DNA from: Candidatus Neomarinimicrobiota bacterium
Lineage (GTDB): Bacteria > Fidelibacterota > Marinisomatia > Marinisomatales > TCS55
NCBI GenBank assembly: GCA_018651745.1
Contig: JABIDL010000031.1
Span: forward strand, 13,919-77,918
Length of the DNA stretch: 64,000 nucleotides
Reading direction: 5' to 3'
Position 1 is the first letter of the stretch, and every line of letters starts with the position of its first letter. The position numbers and the translations under genes were made by a program. The notes under the pieces were generated by a model. It worked only from the letters and a program-made list of their open reading frames with translations, made no database searches and was not told the DNA's origin. Shown piece after piece: positions 1-9,734 of this stretch.

Positions 1-576
1 ATATCGGATGAAATGATTGTGTTGATGCTTCACAAACCGATAGGTTTCATTACCTCTGTCAGCGATCCGGAAGGCCGCCGAACAGTTATGGAATTGGTTC
101 CTGTCAAGGAAAGAATGTTTCCGATTGGTAGGTTGGATCAAGATACTACAGGATTGTTATTATTAACCAATGATGGCGAACTTTCTCAAGCACTGTTACA
201 TCCAAAGTATAAAATACCTCGAAAGTACATAGCTGTGACAGATCGTCCAATTCAGCCAAAGGAAATTCAAAAGCTAAAAAGAGGCATGCATATTTGGGAT
301 AACATTAAAGGGAAGGCTAAAGTAAACCATCAAAAAACGGTTAAAAAACGTACAACCATTGAATTAGAACTTCGGCAGGGAAAAAAGAGGGAAATCAGGA
401 GGATTATGGATCGATTGAAGATAAAATTATTTTCACTCCACCGGTCGCATTTTGGATCCCTTTCATTGGGCAATTTAAAGCAAGGAGAAGCACGAAAACT
501 CACCGACAGTGAAAAGGAAAATTTACAGGCGATTTGCGGGCTTAATAATAATAAATCGAGTGAAAAACGTAAATAA
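1..576 (+). CDS. rluB: rRNA pseudouridine synthase, RsuA/RluB/E/F family (5' partial)
   Basis: The reading frame is open to the left edge (codons for I-S-D-E precede the first Met at 13), so the N-terminal S4 RNA-binding domain expected for this family lies outside the window. The catalytic domain is complete. It shows the GRLDQDTTGLLLLTNDG motif, whose Asp is the family's catalytic residue, and a late KKREIRRI basic motif. These enzymes isomerise one uridine of rRNA to pseudouridine (RluB acts on 23S rRNA). The exact family member cannot be fixed from sequence alone. The position just before cmk and rpsA resembles the rluB neighbourhood of many bacteria. The C-terminus is a short Lys/Asn-rich tail, and 73 bases separate it from cmk. 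Confidence 0.88.
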   Translation: MSDEMIVLMLHKPIGFITSVSDPEGRRTVMELVPVKERMFPIGRLDQDTTGLLLLTNDGELSQALLHPKYKIPRKYIAVTDRPIQPKEIQKLKRGMHIWDNIKGKAKVNHQKTVKKRTTIELELRQGKKREIRRIMDRLKIKLFSLHRSHFGSLSLGNLKQGEARKLTDSEKENLQAICGLNNNKSSEKRK

Positions 577-649
577 GGGTATGGAGTACTTCTATTGATT
601 TTCAATAGTTCTAAAACTAAATTGCTTGGCTTTTTGAGAATCTAAAACT

Positions 650-1315
650 ATGATTATCGCTATCGATGGTCCGGCTGCGTCCGGAAAAAGTACAACTGCT
701 CGCAAAGTGGCTCAGCAATTGGAATTTTTATATCTCGATACGGGCGCCATGTACCGATGCGTGACGTTGGCTCTTCTAGATCAACATATTTCGATCTCAG
801 ATGTATCGGCGGTTAATAACCTGTTGGAATCAATAGATGTGAACCTCTCAGAAGATGATGGAAATCCTATGGTTCATTTGAATAAAAAAAATGTAACTGA
901 CAAGATTCGTTCAGCTGAGGTAACATCTAATGTGAGTGCTGTAAGCGCCATCCGAGAAGTCCGGAAAGCAATGGTTCGGATGCAAAGAAAAATTGCATCT
1001 AATTCAAATTGTGTAATGGAAGGTCGCGATATCGGAACGGTAGTTTTCCCAAATGCAGAAGTAAAAATCTTTTTGGTAGCCGATGCAAATGTAAGAGCTG
1101 TGCGACGGCAAAAAGACCTTCTGGCTTTAGGTGAAATGAACTCGGTAGATGAATTGGTGAAGGAAATCGAAAAACGGGATGCATTTGATTCCACTCGAGA
1201 ACATTCACCACTTCAAAAAGCAAAGGATGCTTTTGTAATCGATACAAGTCATGTGACAATCGATGAGCAGGTATCAGAGATAATTGAAATTGTTAACCAA
1301 AAAAAGAGAAAATAA
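650..1315 (+). CDS. cmk: Cytidylate kinase
   Basis: Transfers phosphate from ATP to CMP or dCMP in pyrimidine nucleotide recycling. The 221-residue length is normal. The Walker A loop GPAASGKST lies at residues 7-15, followed by the LDTGAMYR substrate-site motif near residue 30. GRDIGTVVFPNA around residue 125 and a C-terminal R-D-x-x-DSTREHSPL segment are typical of Cmk. The ATG start places the P-loop at the usual distance from the N-terminus. It sits 8 bases before rpsA, the conserved cmk-rpsA pair seen in many bacteria, so the two are probably cotranscribed and cytoplasmic. Confidence 0.96.
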   Translation: MIIAIDGPAASGKSTTARKVAQQLEFLYLDTGAMYRCVTLALLDQHISISDVSAVNNLLESIDVNLSEDDGNPMVHLNKKNVTDKIRSAEVTSNVSAVSAIREVRKAMVRMQRKIASNSNCVMEGRDIGTVVFPNAEVKIFLVADANVRAVRRQKDLLALGEMNSVDELVKEIEKRDAFDSTREHSPLQKAKDAFVIDTSHVTIDEQVSEIIEIVNQKKRK

Positions 1316-1323
1316 CGAATATT

Positions 1324-3264
1324 ATGAGCAAAGAAGAACAGACATTAGAACAGACGTTAGATGTTGCTGTAGAATCACCTACAGATGAATCAGCATCGGA
1401 CGTCAGTGTTGATTCCGAATCTTTGGAAGAGACACCTTTGTCATCCAATGGAGGAAACGACATTCATTATAATTATTTAGGCGACGATCTATTTAAGGAT
1501 ATCAAACGCATTAATGTGGATGATTTAACCACCGAACCCGATGATAACCATCTTGAGCAAAAACTTTTAGACAGTTATTTGGAAACGATATCGGACATTT
1601 CCGAAAACCAATTAATCAAGGGTCGTGTAATTGGGATGAACGAAAAAGAAATATTGATTGATATCGGATTTAAATCTGAGGGAATCATTGACCGAAATGA
1701 ATTTTCTGATGAAGAATTGCCGAAAGTTGGCGAAACGCTTGAAGTATATTTAGAATATCTGGAAGATAGAACCGGGAGAACAGTTTTATCGAAAGAAAAA
1801 GCTGATTTTATGCGTCGCTGGAAAAACCTTCGTGAATTTTTTGATAATGAAACAATCATAGAAGGTACCATTACAAAAAGAATAAAAGGTGGTATGGCAG
1901 TGGACCTAGAAGGGGTTCAAGCTTTTTTACCTGGTTCGCAAATCGACTTAAGACCCGTACGTGATTTTGATCAATTTGTTGGCAAAACCATTAATTTGAG
2001 AATTGTCAAATTAAACGAAATGCGGAAAAATATTGTGGTCTCACATAAAGTGATTATGGAAGAGAGCATGAAAGAACAACGTGATGCCTTATTTGAAGAT
2101 TTGGATATTGATCAAATTATGGAAGGACGAGTTAAGAATATAACAGACTTTGGTGCTTTCATTGACCTTGGCGGAATTGATGGATTGCTTCATATTACAG
2201 ACCTTACCTGGGGTCGGGTTGGTCATCCGTCTGAAGTGGTTTCCTTAGACGATTCGATTACGGTTAAAATCATAGACTATGATCGTGAAAAACAACGGAT
2301 ATCTTTGGGTCTAAAGCAACTTACTCCGCATCCATGGGAACAAGTTGCAAGCAAATATCCCGAAGGAACGAAAATTAATGGTAAAGTTGTCAGCATGAAA
2401 AATTACGGTGCATTCGTAGAACTTGAGCCCGGTGTTGAGGGTTTGATCCATGTATCAGAAATGTCCTGGACGCGACATGTTAAAAATCCTTCTGAAATTT
2501 ATTCCATGAACGATGATGTGGAAGCTGTTGTGTTAGGCGTGGATGCTGATGAACGGAAAATTAGCCTTGGCATAAAACAACTCCAGGACGATCCCTGGGA
2601 CGCCATTGAAGATAAATTCACCGTTGGGGATGTTAGCAAAGGCAAGGTAATTAATTTAACCCAGTTTGGCGCATTTGTCGAATTAGAAGAAGGCATTGAA
2701 GGCTTAGTGCATATTTCTGATTTATCTTGGACCAAAGTATTACGGCATCCTAAGGAGATTGTAGAAAAAGATCAGGAAATTGAAGTCCGCATCTTAGAAG
2801 TTTCACGAGAGAATAGAAGAATATCTCTCGGGCTCAAACATGTGCAAGAGGATCCATGGCCTGATATAATCAAAGAATATCAATCTGGTAAAGAAGTTTC
2901 AGGAGAAATTCTTCATATATTAGAAAAGGGGATTATTCTCAAACTTGAAAACGGCATTGAAGGTATTATTCCTTTTTCTAGAAAAAACAAAAAAGACCGC
3001 AAAGAATTGATGGGGAAATTTGAAAAAGGCGGTACCTTAAAGGGTGTGGTGATGGAAGTGAGACCGGATGATAAAAAGATTGTACTATTGTCCGAAGAAA
3101 TAGGATCAACGAACAAAGAAGATGTTTTAGATGATGTTCAATCTTTTCTTAAATCTCAGGACGCACCTGCTGGTGAAAAAATCGAAATACCACAGGATGA
3201 TGACTCAGACCCAATTAAACCTGATGAGACTGACGAATCTACCGAAGATAACAAAAAGGAATAA
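1324..3264 (+). CDS. rpsA: 30S ribosomal protein S1
   Basis: mRNA-binding protein of the small ribosomal subunit that helps dock structured or leader-poor mRNAs. Six S1 OB-fold repeats can be seen at roughly residues 97-158, 177-240, 265-332, 350-418, 436-504 and 521-587. Repeats 3-5 carry the classic FGAF(I/V)(D/E)L...G(L/I)(L/I)H(I/V)S core. The first 90 residues and the last 60 are acidic and low in complexity (Asp/Glu/Ser), longer than in E. coli S1, giving 646 residues against about 557. Repeat 6 is the most divergent. It follows cmk by 8 bases, and the YbbR gene follows after 21 bases. Confidence 0.96.
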   Translation: MSKEEQTLEQTLDVAVESPTDESASDVSVDSESLEETPLSSNGGNDIHYNYLGDDLFKDIKRINVDDLTTEPDDNHLEQKLLDSYLETISDISENQLIKGRVIGMNEKEILIDIGFKSEGIIDRNEFSDEELPKVGETLEVYLEYLEDRTGRTVLSKEKADFMRRWKNLREFFDNETIIEGTITKRIKGGMAVDLEGVQAFLPGSQIDLRPVRDFDQFVGKTINLRIVKLNEMRKNIVVSHKVIMEESMKEQRDALFEDLDIDQIMEGRVKNITDFGAFIDLGGIDGLLHITDLTWGRVGHPSEVVSLDDSITVKIIDYDREKQRISLGLKQLTPHPWEQVASKYPEGTKINGKVVSMKNYGAFVELEPGVEGLIHVSEMSWTRHVKNPSEIYSMNDDVEAVVLGVDADERKISLGIKQLQDDPWDAIEDKFTVGDVSKGKVINLTQFGAFVELEEGIEGLVHISDLSWTKVLRHPKEIVEKDQEIEVRILEVSRENRRISLGLKHVQEDPWPDIIKEYQSGKEVSGEILHILEKGIILKLENGIEGIIPFSRKNKKDRKELMGKFEKGGTLKGVVMEVRPDDKKIVLLSEEIGSTNKEDVLDDVQSFLKSQDAPAGEKIEIPQDDDSDPIKPDETDESTEDNKKE

Positions 3265-3285
3265 TTAACCGTATGGGCCTTATGA

Positions 3286-4266
3286 ATGCTTAATATAAAG
3301 GCCTTTTTCGATAAACAGAAAATGATTCTGGTCCTTGGTTCTGTTGGACTAGCATCATTACTCTGGGTATTTGTTGTTAGTGGCAACATCTATTCTCTGG
3401 ATGTTGAAATTCCCATTGAAGGCCGCAATCTTCCAGCCAAGAAAGCGTTAAAAGCAGAAATGCCGGACAATGCTCTCATCAAATTAAAAGGAACTGGCAG
3501 AGCTCTTTTTAAAACATTGGTCCTGAAAAATTTTCTTTCTGATTTTAAACTCGTTCTCGATTTAGAACGTATTTCGGAAGAATATGATTTTTACTTGAAT
3601 GACTATTTTGAACGATATCCCCAAAAAGTAGTTATCGCTCCATCACTGGAAGTGGAATATGTAGAAGTCATTTATCCTGATTCGATTCATATTAGCCTTG
3701 ATGCATACAAAGAAAAAATTGTGACTGTAAAACCAAGTTTAATGGTACAGCCAGCACCGGGATACACGTTAGTTGGCGACCTTATCGTAGAACCATCGCA
3801 AGTACAAATTGCGGGATCACGGAAAATAATTGAATCAATCCAATTCATTTCAACTATATCAGACACACTGAATAATGCTGTTTCTTCTGCGACTAGAATA
3901 TTGAAGTTTGAACTCATTCCAAATAAATTAGTAGAATACACACCCAATCAAGTTGCTGTTTCAGCCAAAATTCAACCAATTACGGAAAGAATTATCAGCG
4001 ATGTACAGGTTCTCATTAATAATATACGTCCGGATGTCCGTGTATTTCCAAGCCCCCAAACTGTATCACTTACTGTTATAGGTGGCGCTGATTATATTGC
4101 AAATATTCAACCGGAAGACATTGAGGTATCCATTGATTTTAATAAACGGTGGAACCCGGGGCAAACATGGTATGAACCGGATGTTCGCGTACCTGAACAT
4201 GTCATTGAATGGATGGATTTATCACCTCGTAACATTGAGCTTGTTGTTACTCGCAAACGTCAATGA
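3286..4266 (+). CDS. YbbR-like (CdaR-type) membrane-anchored protein
   Basis: A 326-residue protein with one N-terminal membrane segment (about residues 13-31) and then repeated beta-rich YbbR-type modules predicted to lie outside the cytoplasm. Motifs such as PIEGRNLP near residue 45, PGYTLVGDLIVEPSQVQIAGS and a matching later segment are typical YbbR repeats. In Firmicutes the homologue CdaR controls the diadenylate cyclase CdaA. No cdaA is adjacent here, so that function is only an analogy. The ATG start gives a normal anchor. Its last four bases overlap the tsaD start (ATGA), suggesting translational coupling. Confidence 0.78.
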   Translation: MLNIKAFFDKQKMILVLGSVGLASLLWVFVVSGNIYSLDVEIPIEGRNLPAKKALKAEMPDNALIKLKGTGRALFKTLVLKNFLSDFKLVLDLERISEEYDFYLNDYFERYPQKVVIAPSLEVEYVEVIYPDSIHISLDAYKEKIVTVKPSLMVQPAPGYTLVGDLIVEPSQVQIAGSRKIIESIQFISTISDTLNNAVSSATRILKFELIPNKLVEYTPNQVAVSAKIQPITERIISDVQVLINNIRPDVRVFPSPQTVSLTVIGGADYIANIQPEDIEVSIDFNKRWNPGQTWYEPDVRVPEHVIEWMDLSPRNIELVVTRKRQ

Positions 4267-5258
4267 CCGTATTAGGAATTGAAACTTCGTGCGATGAAAC
4301 GGCTACTGCACTTTGCAGAGATGGATCTATTTTATCATCTATTGTTAGCTCGCAAATAATTCATAAAAAGTTTGGTGGAGTCGTGCCGGAATTGGCTTCA
4401 AGAGAACACGAGCGCTTACTGAATACACTCATTAAGGAATCATTGGATGCGGCAGGATTAACCCTCAAAGATCTCGAAGGCATAGCAGTCACCCAAGGTC
4501 CGGGACTCGCTGGTACTCTATTAACGGGATCCTGTTTTGCTAAAGGACTTGCGCAAGGTTTGGAATTGCCTATTGTGGGGGTCAACCATTTAGAAGCACA
4601 TATCTTTGCGAACTTTCTTGCAGACCCTACGTTAGAATACCCATTCGTTTGCCTTCTTGTTTCTGGTGGACATACACAACTTTGGCATGTGAAAGAATTG
4701 AAAAAATATATATTAATGGGTGAAACAAGAGATGATGCTGCCGGTGAGGCATTTGATAAAGGTGCTCGAATTTTAGGGCTTGGTTATCCCGGTGGTCCGG
4801 AAATCGAATCCATCGCAAAAACAGGTGATGAAAATGCTATTTCATTTCCTCGAGCTTTTATCCATTCAGATACAATTGAATTCAGTTTCAGCGGATTAAA
4901 AACATCACTTTTATATAAAATGAAATCCGAAGAAAGTTCAAAATCGGAGGGACTTTCTAAAAACGATATAGCTGCAAGTTATCAAAAGGCCATCATTGAT
5001 GCTTTAATTTCAAAGTGCGTTCTAGCGATTAAACAGACTAAATCTAAATCCTGTGTCATAGCTGGAGGGGTAGCGGCGAATCTGAGGTTAAGGGAAATGG
5101 TTGCCAGGTCATTAAATGATTGCCGGGTCCTGTACCCCGATCTTTCATTGTGCACAGACAATGCGGCTATGGTTGCATTTTTAGGTGAAAAACTTTTGAT
5201 ATCAGGTAAAACAACTCCCTTGGAATTCCCTATTTATCCAAACCTCTCATTGGCTTAA
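4263..5258 (+). CDS. tsaD: tRNA N6-adenosine threonylcarbamoyltransferase
   Basis: Transfers the threonylcarbamoyl group to A37 of ANN-decoding tRNAs (t6A), normally together with TsaB and TsaE, which are not in this window. The 331 residues start with LGIETSCDETA, the ASKHA-fold signature of Kae1/TsaD. The metal-binding HLEAH motif lies at residues 109-113. LLVSGGHTQL follows, then AFDKGARILGLGYPGGP and the C-terminal GGVAANLRLR and CTDNAAMVA motifs. Everything expected of the family is present and the length is normal. The start overlaps the YbbR gene by four bases. Confidence 0.97.
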   Translation: MTVLGIETSCDETATALCRDGSILSSIVSSQIIHKKFGGVVPELASREHERLLNTLIKESLDAAGLTLKDLEGIAVTQGPGLAGTLLTGSCFAKGLAQGLELPIVGVNHLEAHIFANFLADPTLEYPFVCLLVSGGHTQLWHVKELKKYILMGETRDDAAGEAFDKGARILGLGYPGGPEIESIAKTGDENAISFPRAFIHSDTIEFSFSGLKTSLLYKMKSEESSKSEGLSKNDIAASYQKAIIDALISKCVLAIKQTKSKSCVIAGGVAANLRLREMVARSLNDCRVLYPDLSLCTDNAAMVAFLGEKLLISGKTTPLEFPIYPNLSLA

Positions 5259-5261
5259 CCA

Positions 5262-7349
5262 TTGCATATTGAAATTCTAAGGGGTTTGGACCCTTTGTTC
5301 GGAATTGTGATTATAAGTGCAATCCTATCATTGGCTTTTGGATTTCATTCTTTGAGAGGACATCCTAAATTTACTATTCTAGTTTGTCTCCGAATTTTAA
5401 GTCTTTTTCTTTTGGTTTTTTTATTGTTCCAGCCGGTTATTCATTGGAAAACCCAATCACACATTCCACTTAAATGGAATGTATATCTTGACAATTCCGT
5501 TAGTATGAGATACCATCAATCTCTTTCATTACAATCCATAAAAAATGGGGTTGAGTTTGTTGAGAATGAAATAAGAATGAAAGAAACAAGCTATTCATTA
5601 TTTCAGTTTTCCAGAGAGTTGAATGAGGTACGCAATTTTTCTTTAAATGCCGATGGTTCAGCGACGGATTTAGGAATAGTATTAGATCATATATTATCAG
5701 AACAAGATACTTTAGCGGGATCAATCATCATCACAGATGGCCAATTAACTCAAGGGAAACACCCGAATTCATTTGGAGTAATTGAGAGTCCAATTCATAT
5801 AATTGCTGTAGGAGATTCTATTCCCATGGTTGACATTGCCATTAAATCTATTGATGCACCAACGGTAGCAATAAAAGGGGAATCCATAAAGGCAGATGTA
5901 ATTGTACAGGCAGCTGGCAAGTTGAAAAAACCTGTAAATGTTTCACTTTACCAAGGATTAAAATTATTGGGTTCAAAAAGAGTTCAAATTCAAGGTGGTG
6001 GTTCAGAAAAAGCAATTTCATTTCAATTTCGTTCAAAACAAATCGGTACTTGGAAATATTTAGCAAAAGTATCTTCAACTAGTGAAGAAATAAATATTGA
6101 AAACAATCAGCAACTATTCGAAATAAATATCTTAAAGGATCGCTATCCTGTTGCCTTAATCACGGGTTCGCCAAATTATCATACATCTTTGATCAAAAAA
6201 TATATTAAGTCGTATCCTCGGATAAAGTTGGACCATTATGTACAAAAAAGTGAACAAATATTTTATCCATCCCTAGACAACTTTTGGAAATCATCCTATG
6301 ATTTAATTATACTGGATAATTTTCCTTCGACTCCGATTCCTAAATCTTTGCAACGGGTTTTTGGTAAAAAAGTCATTAAAGAACAATCATCTTTGGCGTG
6401 GGCTTTTGGTCCAAATATGAGTAAAAATACTGCTGAATCTATATTCCCCTTTTTTCATATAAAGGGACATAAATTGACAACAAAAACAGATCCATCCGAA
6501 TGGTCTTTTACGGATGATGTCAATGTGGATTCTTTTATTCAATTATCCGCTAACACATCTTCGGTTTTTCCACCGCTTAGACTGCTTGATTTTTCAATCA
6601 CCCCAACAAAACAAGAAGTGGAAATTTTAGCTACGTTAGATAATGAAAAAACTTATCCAATCTTTATTCGAAGTGAAATAAACGGACTACGGAGTTTTAT
6701 TTTTGGTGCATCTGACATGTATAAGCTTCATTATTCCATGAACGAATTAGAGAATAGTAATTTCCTCGAAAAATATTGGCACAGTGTGTTTAATTGGTTG
6801 TTGAAATCTGGTGCTGAAAATGAATTATATTTTAGATTGAATAAAAAATCTTTTCAACAGGGCGAAGAAATTCATATAACAGGAACCCAAAAAGGGATCG
6901 ACGACCCAGCGTCAGCCCGGGCATTTATAACTGTAATAAAAGATGGAAAAAATGTGAATTCTGCGGAACTTCACTTCAACCTAAGTCATTCCCGATGGGA
7001 AGGAAATATCTGGGCATCGAGTCCTGGGGATTACTCGTATGAAATAGGTGTTGAACATGGAAATATTACATCGATTCATAGAGGGGAATTTATTGTTAAA
7101 GAAAGCCAAATTGAACTAAATCGAGTTTTTGTGAACCGACTATTGTTGAAGAAGCTGGCAAAAAATTCTGGTGGAAAGTATATTCCATGGGCATCCCGGG
7201 CAGATGTGTCTAAACTTGATATGAATCAATCAAAAAATATTACCAATCGGGCAAACATTAAATTCAGTCAAAACCCTTGGGTGGTTGTTTTATTGCTACT
7301 TTTATTATGCTTTGAATGGACAATTCGGAGATTTTCAGGCCTCCCTTAG
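5262..7349 (+). CDS. VWA-domain membrane protein of unknown function
   Basis: A 695-residue protein with two N-terminal membrane segments (about 11-28 and 38-60), a von Willebrand A-like domain beginning around residue 73 with a DNSVS (D-x-S-x-S) metal-site motif at 77-81, long beta-rich regions, and a final membrane segment near 672-688. This topology resembles BatA-like or glutamine-amidotransferase-like VWA membrane proteins of FCB bacteria, where the large middle part is extracytoplasmic. No catalytic motif was recognised and no function is assigned. The start is a TTG three bases after the tsaD stop; without it the first membrane segment would be lost. AT-rich DNA with a perfect palindrome follows. 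Confidence 0.72.
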   Translation: MHIEILRGLDPLFGIVIISAILSLAFGFHSLRGHPKFTILVCLRILSLFLLVFLLFQPVIHWKTQSHIPLKWNVYLDNSVSMRYHQSLSLQSIKNGVEFVENEIRMKETSYSLFQFSRELNEVRNFSLNADGSATDLGIVLDHILSEQDTLAGSIIITDGQLTQGKHPNSFGVIESPIHIIAVGDSIPMVDIAIKSIDAPTVAIKGESIKADVIVQAAGKLKKPVNVSLYQGLKLLGSKRVQIQGGGSEKAISFQFRSKQIGTWKYLAKVSSTSEEINIENNQQLFEINILKDRYPVALITGSPNYHTSLIKKYIKSYPRIKLDHYVQKSEQIFYPSLDNFWKSSYDLIILDNFPSTPIPKSLQRVFGKKVIKEQSSLAWAFGPNMSKNTAESIFPFFHIKGHKLTTKTDPSEWSFTDDVNVDSFIQLSANTSSVFPPLRLLDFSITPTKQEVEILATLDNEKTYPIFIRSEINGLRSFIFGASDMYKLHYSMNELENSNFLEKYWHSVFNWLLKSGAENELYFRLNKKSFQQGEEIHITGTQKGIDDPASARAFITVIKDGKNVNSAELHFNLSHSRWEGNIWASSPGDYSYEIGVEHGNITSIHRGEFIVKESQIELNRVFVNRLLLKKLAKNSGGKYIPWASRADVSKLDMNQSKNITNRANIKFSQNPWVVVLLLLLLCFEWTIRRFSGLP

Positions 7350-7365
7350 ATAAAAATATTTTTAT
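7350..7365. promoter_or_regulatory. 16-base perfect AT palindrome before the polysaccharide operon
   Basis: ATAAAAATATTTTTAT is its own reverse complement. It sits directly after the VWA stop codon and 18 bases before the ugd start, at the junction between the housekeeping run and the polysaccharide locus. It could be an operator, a weak terminator or chance in AT-rich DNA. A TATATT hexamer lies just downstream. No function can be proven from sequence. Confidence 0.25.
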
Positions 7366-7383
7366 AAATATATATTACAATAA

Positions 7384-8703
7384 ATGAAAAAAATTACAGT
7401 CATCGGAACAGGTTATGTTGGGTTGGTGAGCGGCGCAGGTATTTCGGATTTTGGGCATTCCGTAACTTGTGTTGACATTGATGAATCAAAAATTTCATCA
7501 TTAGAAAATGGTAAAATTCCAATCTATGAGCAAGGTTTAGAATCCTTAGTAAAACGAAACGTTGAAGCAAAGAGACTCTTTTTTTCGAGCAATGTAGCTG
7601 CGGAAGTTGAAAAAGCAGATGTTGTGTTTATTGCTGTGGGAACCCCTCAAGATAACAACGGTACGGCAGATATATCCGCGGTGTTAAAAGCATCCGAAAC
7701 GATTGGTTCATCTTTGAATGGATATAAAGTCATATGCACCAAAAGCACGGTTCCCATTGGTACCGGACGAAAAGTCATTGAGGCAATAAAAAATAATGCA
7801 GGCTCATCTGCGATGTTTGACTATGTTTCCAATCCTGAATTTTTACGGGAGGGTGCAGCGGTACAGGATTTCACCCATCCGGACCGCGTGGTTATTGGTG
7901 CGGAAACTCAAAAAGCGTTTGAATTCATGAAAGATGTGTATCATCCGCTTTACATTAACGAAACTCCTATCATTCACACGAATATTGAGACTGCAGAAAT
8001 GATAAAATATGCGAGCAATGCTTTTCTTGCACTCAAAATAAGTTACATCAATGAAATAGCAAATTTTTGTGAAGAAGTAAACGCAGATGTTTTTCATGTT
8101 GCCAAGGCGATGGGTTTGGACGGTAGAATTAGTCCTAAATTTTTACATCCAGGTCCAGGCTATGGCGGATCTTGTTTCCCAAAAGATACGAATGCTCTTG
8201 CTTCTCAGGCAGAATCAGCCGGTGTCCCGCTTAAAACTATTCAAGGCGCGATTGATGCAAATACCAATCAAAAATCCAGAATGGTTGATAAATTAAGAAT
8301 ATTACTAGATGACTCTTTTAATGGAAAAAGGATTGCAGTTCTCGGTCTTAGCTTTAAACCCGAGACTGACGATGTTCGCGAATCATCTTCTATTTCGATG
8401 ATATCTGCACTATTGAATGAAAGCGCTACGGTTTGTGCATATGATCCTGTATCTAATGATAATATGTCATCATTCTTTTCCAAAGTGTCCTATCAAAATT
8501 CAGTATACGACGCTGTAAAAGATGCTAACGCTGCAGTAGTAATGACCGATTGGAACGAGTTTCGGAGTATGGATATTCCTCGTATTAAATCACTGATGAA
8601 AACTGCGGTTATTCTAGATACGAGAAATATCTTAAATATTACTGAATTAGATGAAAACGGAATAGTGTATGATAATGTTGGCCGGAAGCCCAGGGCAAAG
8701 TGA
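7384..8703 (+). CDS. ugd: UDP-glucose 6-dehydrogenase
   Basis: Oxidises UDP-glucose to UDP-glucuronate with two NAD+, supplying an acidic sugar for surface polysaccharide. The 439 residues show the N-terminal Rossmann motif GTGYVGLVSG (8-17), the VGTPQDNNG loop around residue 85, the CTKSTVPIGTG segment near 118, and the catalytic Cys264 in GGSCFPKDT. GLSFKPETDDVRESSS marks the C-terminal domain. A closely related UDP-sugar dehydrogenase (for example of UDP-HexNAc) cannot be fully excluded. It is the first gene of the polysaccharide locus, and its stop overlaps the start of the SLBB export gene. Confidence 0.93.
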   Translation: MKKITVIGTGYVGLVSGAGISDFGHSVTCVDIDESKISSLENGKIPIYEQGLESLVKRNVEAKRLFFSSNVAAEVEKADVVFIAVGTPQDNNGTADISAVLKASETIGSSLNGYKVICTKSTVPIGTGRKVIEAIKNNAGSSAMFDYVSNPEFLREGAAVQDFTHPDRVVIGAETQKAFEFMKDVYHPLYINETPIIHTNIETAEMIKYASNAFLALKISYINEIANFCEEVNADVFHVAKAMGLDGRISPKFLHPGPGYGGSCFPKDTNALASQAESAGVPLKTIQGAIDANTNQKSRMVDKLRILLDDSFNGKRIAVLGLSFKPETDDVRESSSISMISALLNESATVCAYDPVSNDNMSSFFSKVSYQNSVYDAVKDANAAVVMTDWNEFRSMDIPRIKSLMKTAVILDTRNILNITELDENGIVYDNVGRKPRAK

Positions 8704-9728
8704 TGACGTATAAATATATAAAATTTATTTTAATCGGATTCATCTTTTTTATTTCTAAATCAAATGCGCAGGATGACAATAATTACAAAGGCACAATTGA
8801 TCCAAAAAAATATGGATGGCAGGAAGATTTGGACGAAGAAAATCAATTGCAAAACCAAGTTGATTACGAATATATATCGTTGGAGAAAGCCATTGATCCG
8901 AATACATATATTTTAGGTCCGGGTGATGTGCTTGGAATTAATATCATTTCATCAAAATCTATGAGTTATTCACTTAGAATTCTGCCGTCCGGTGACATTT
9001 TAATCCCAACCGTCGGTTCGTTATCGCTACATGGTAAAACACTTCAAACGTCTATTCAAATTATCCATTCGTATATCCAAAAGAATGCATTTCCAAATTC
9101 AAAGATTTCGATTTCCCTAGAAAATATCAAACGATTCAAAGTTCAAATTTCTGGTGCAGTTCATATTCCAGGGTTTATTGAAGTTACCGGAGTGTCGAGA
9201 TTGTTGGATGCTGTAGAATTAGCTGGCGGTGTACAAAAATATGCAAAATCTAATTTGATTACAGTGATTCGAGATGGTAATTCTTCGCAATATCACCCAG
9301 GTAAATTCTTAATCACAGGAGATTTAAAACATAATCCAGTATTAAAAGAAAAAGATATAATTCATGTATCGTTTGACAGAAATTTTGATACCGAGAATGA
9401 GGATTTATCAGACTATAATTTGAGTCAGGTCCTGGTGATAGGTTTTGTACAAGTTCCCGGTGGTTTTCGGCATATACCTGGATATAAAGTTCGAGATTAT
9501 ATTGCACTTCGGGGTGGCCCTACAGAATCAGGAAGCTTAACGGGAGCTCGCGTTGTAAGAAAGGATGGGACGGTGCTGTCAGGCGCATTAAATGAATCGG
9601 TATATCCTGGGGATATTATTGAAGTACCTGCTACTTTTCAATATCGATTGTTCGGGAAAACGAGTGCTACGCAAATTATTTCAGCATTTTTATCCATTTA
9701 TTTAGCCTATGAAGCAACGTTACGCTGA
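8703..9728 (+). CDS. Polysaccharide export protein (Wza-like, Poly_export/SLBB)
   Basis: Predicted outer-membrane or periplasmic channel component for polysaccharide export. A hydrophobic signal sequence covers about residues 4-22 and ends near SNA-QDD. Next comes the Poly_export domain with YILGPGDVLGINI and LRILPSGDILIPTVG, then two SLBB-type segments (VQISGAVHIPGFIEV and VLVIGFVQVPGGFRHIPGY), and a short hydrophobic C-terminal stretch. No lipobox Cys is seen, so it may not be a lipoprotein like E. coli Wza. An ATG at 8703 overlaps the ugd stop (TGATG); a GTG one codon upstream is the alternative. The Wzz gene follows at once. Confidence 0.88.
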   Translation: MTYKYIKFILIGFIFFISKSNAQDDNNYKGTIDPKKYGWQEDLDEENQLQNQVDYEYISLEKAIDPNTYILGPGDVLGINIISSKSMSYSLRILPSGDILIPTVGSLSLHGKTLQTSIQIIHSYIQKNAFPNSKISISLENIKRFKVQISGAVHIPGFIEVTGVSRLLDAVELAGGVQKYAKSNLITVIRDGNSSQYHPGKFLITGDLKHNPVLKEKDIIHVSFDRNFDTENEDLSDYNLSQVLVIGFVQVPGGFRHIPGYKVRDYIALRGGPTESGSLTGARVVRKDGTVLSGALNESVYPGDIIEVPATFQYRLFGKTSATQIISAFLSIYLAYEATLR

Positions 9729-9734
9729 TTAATT

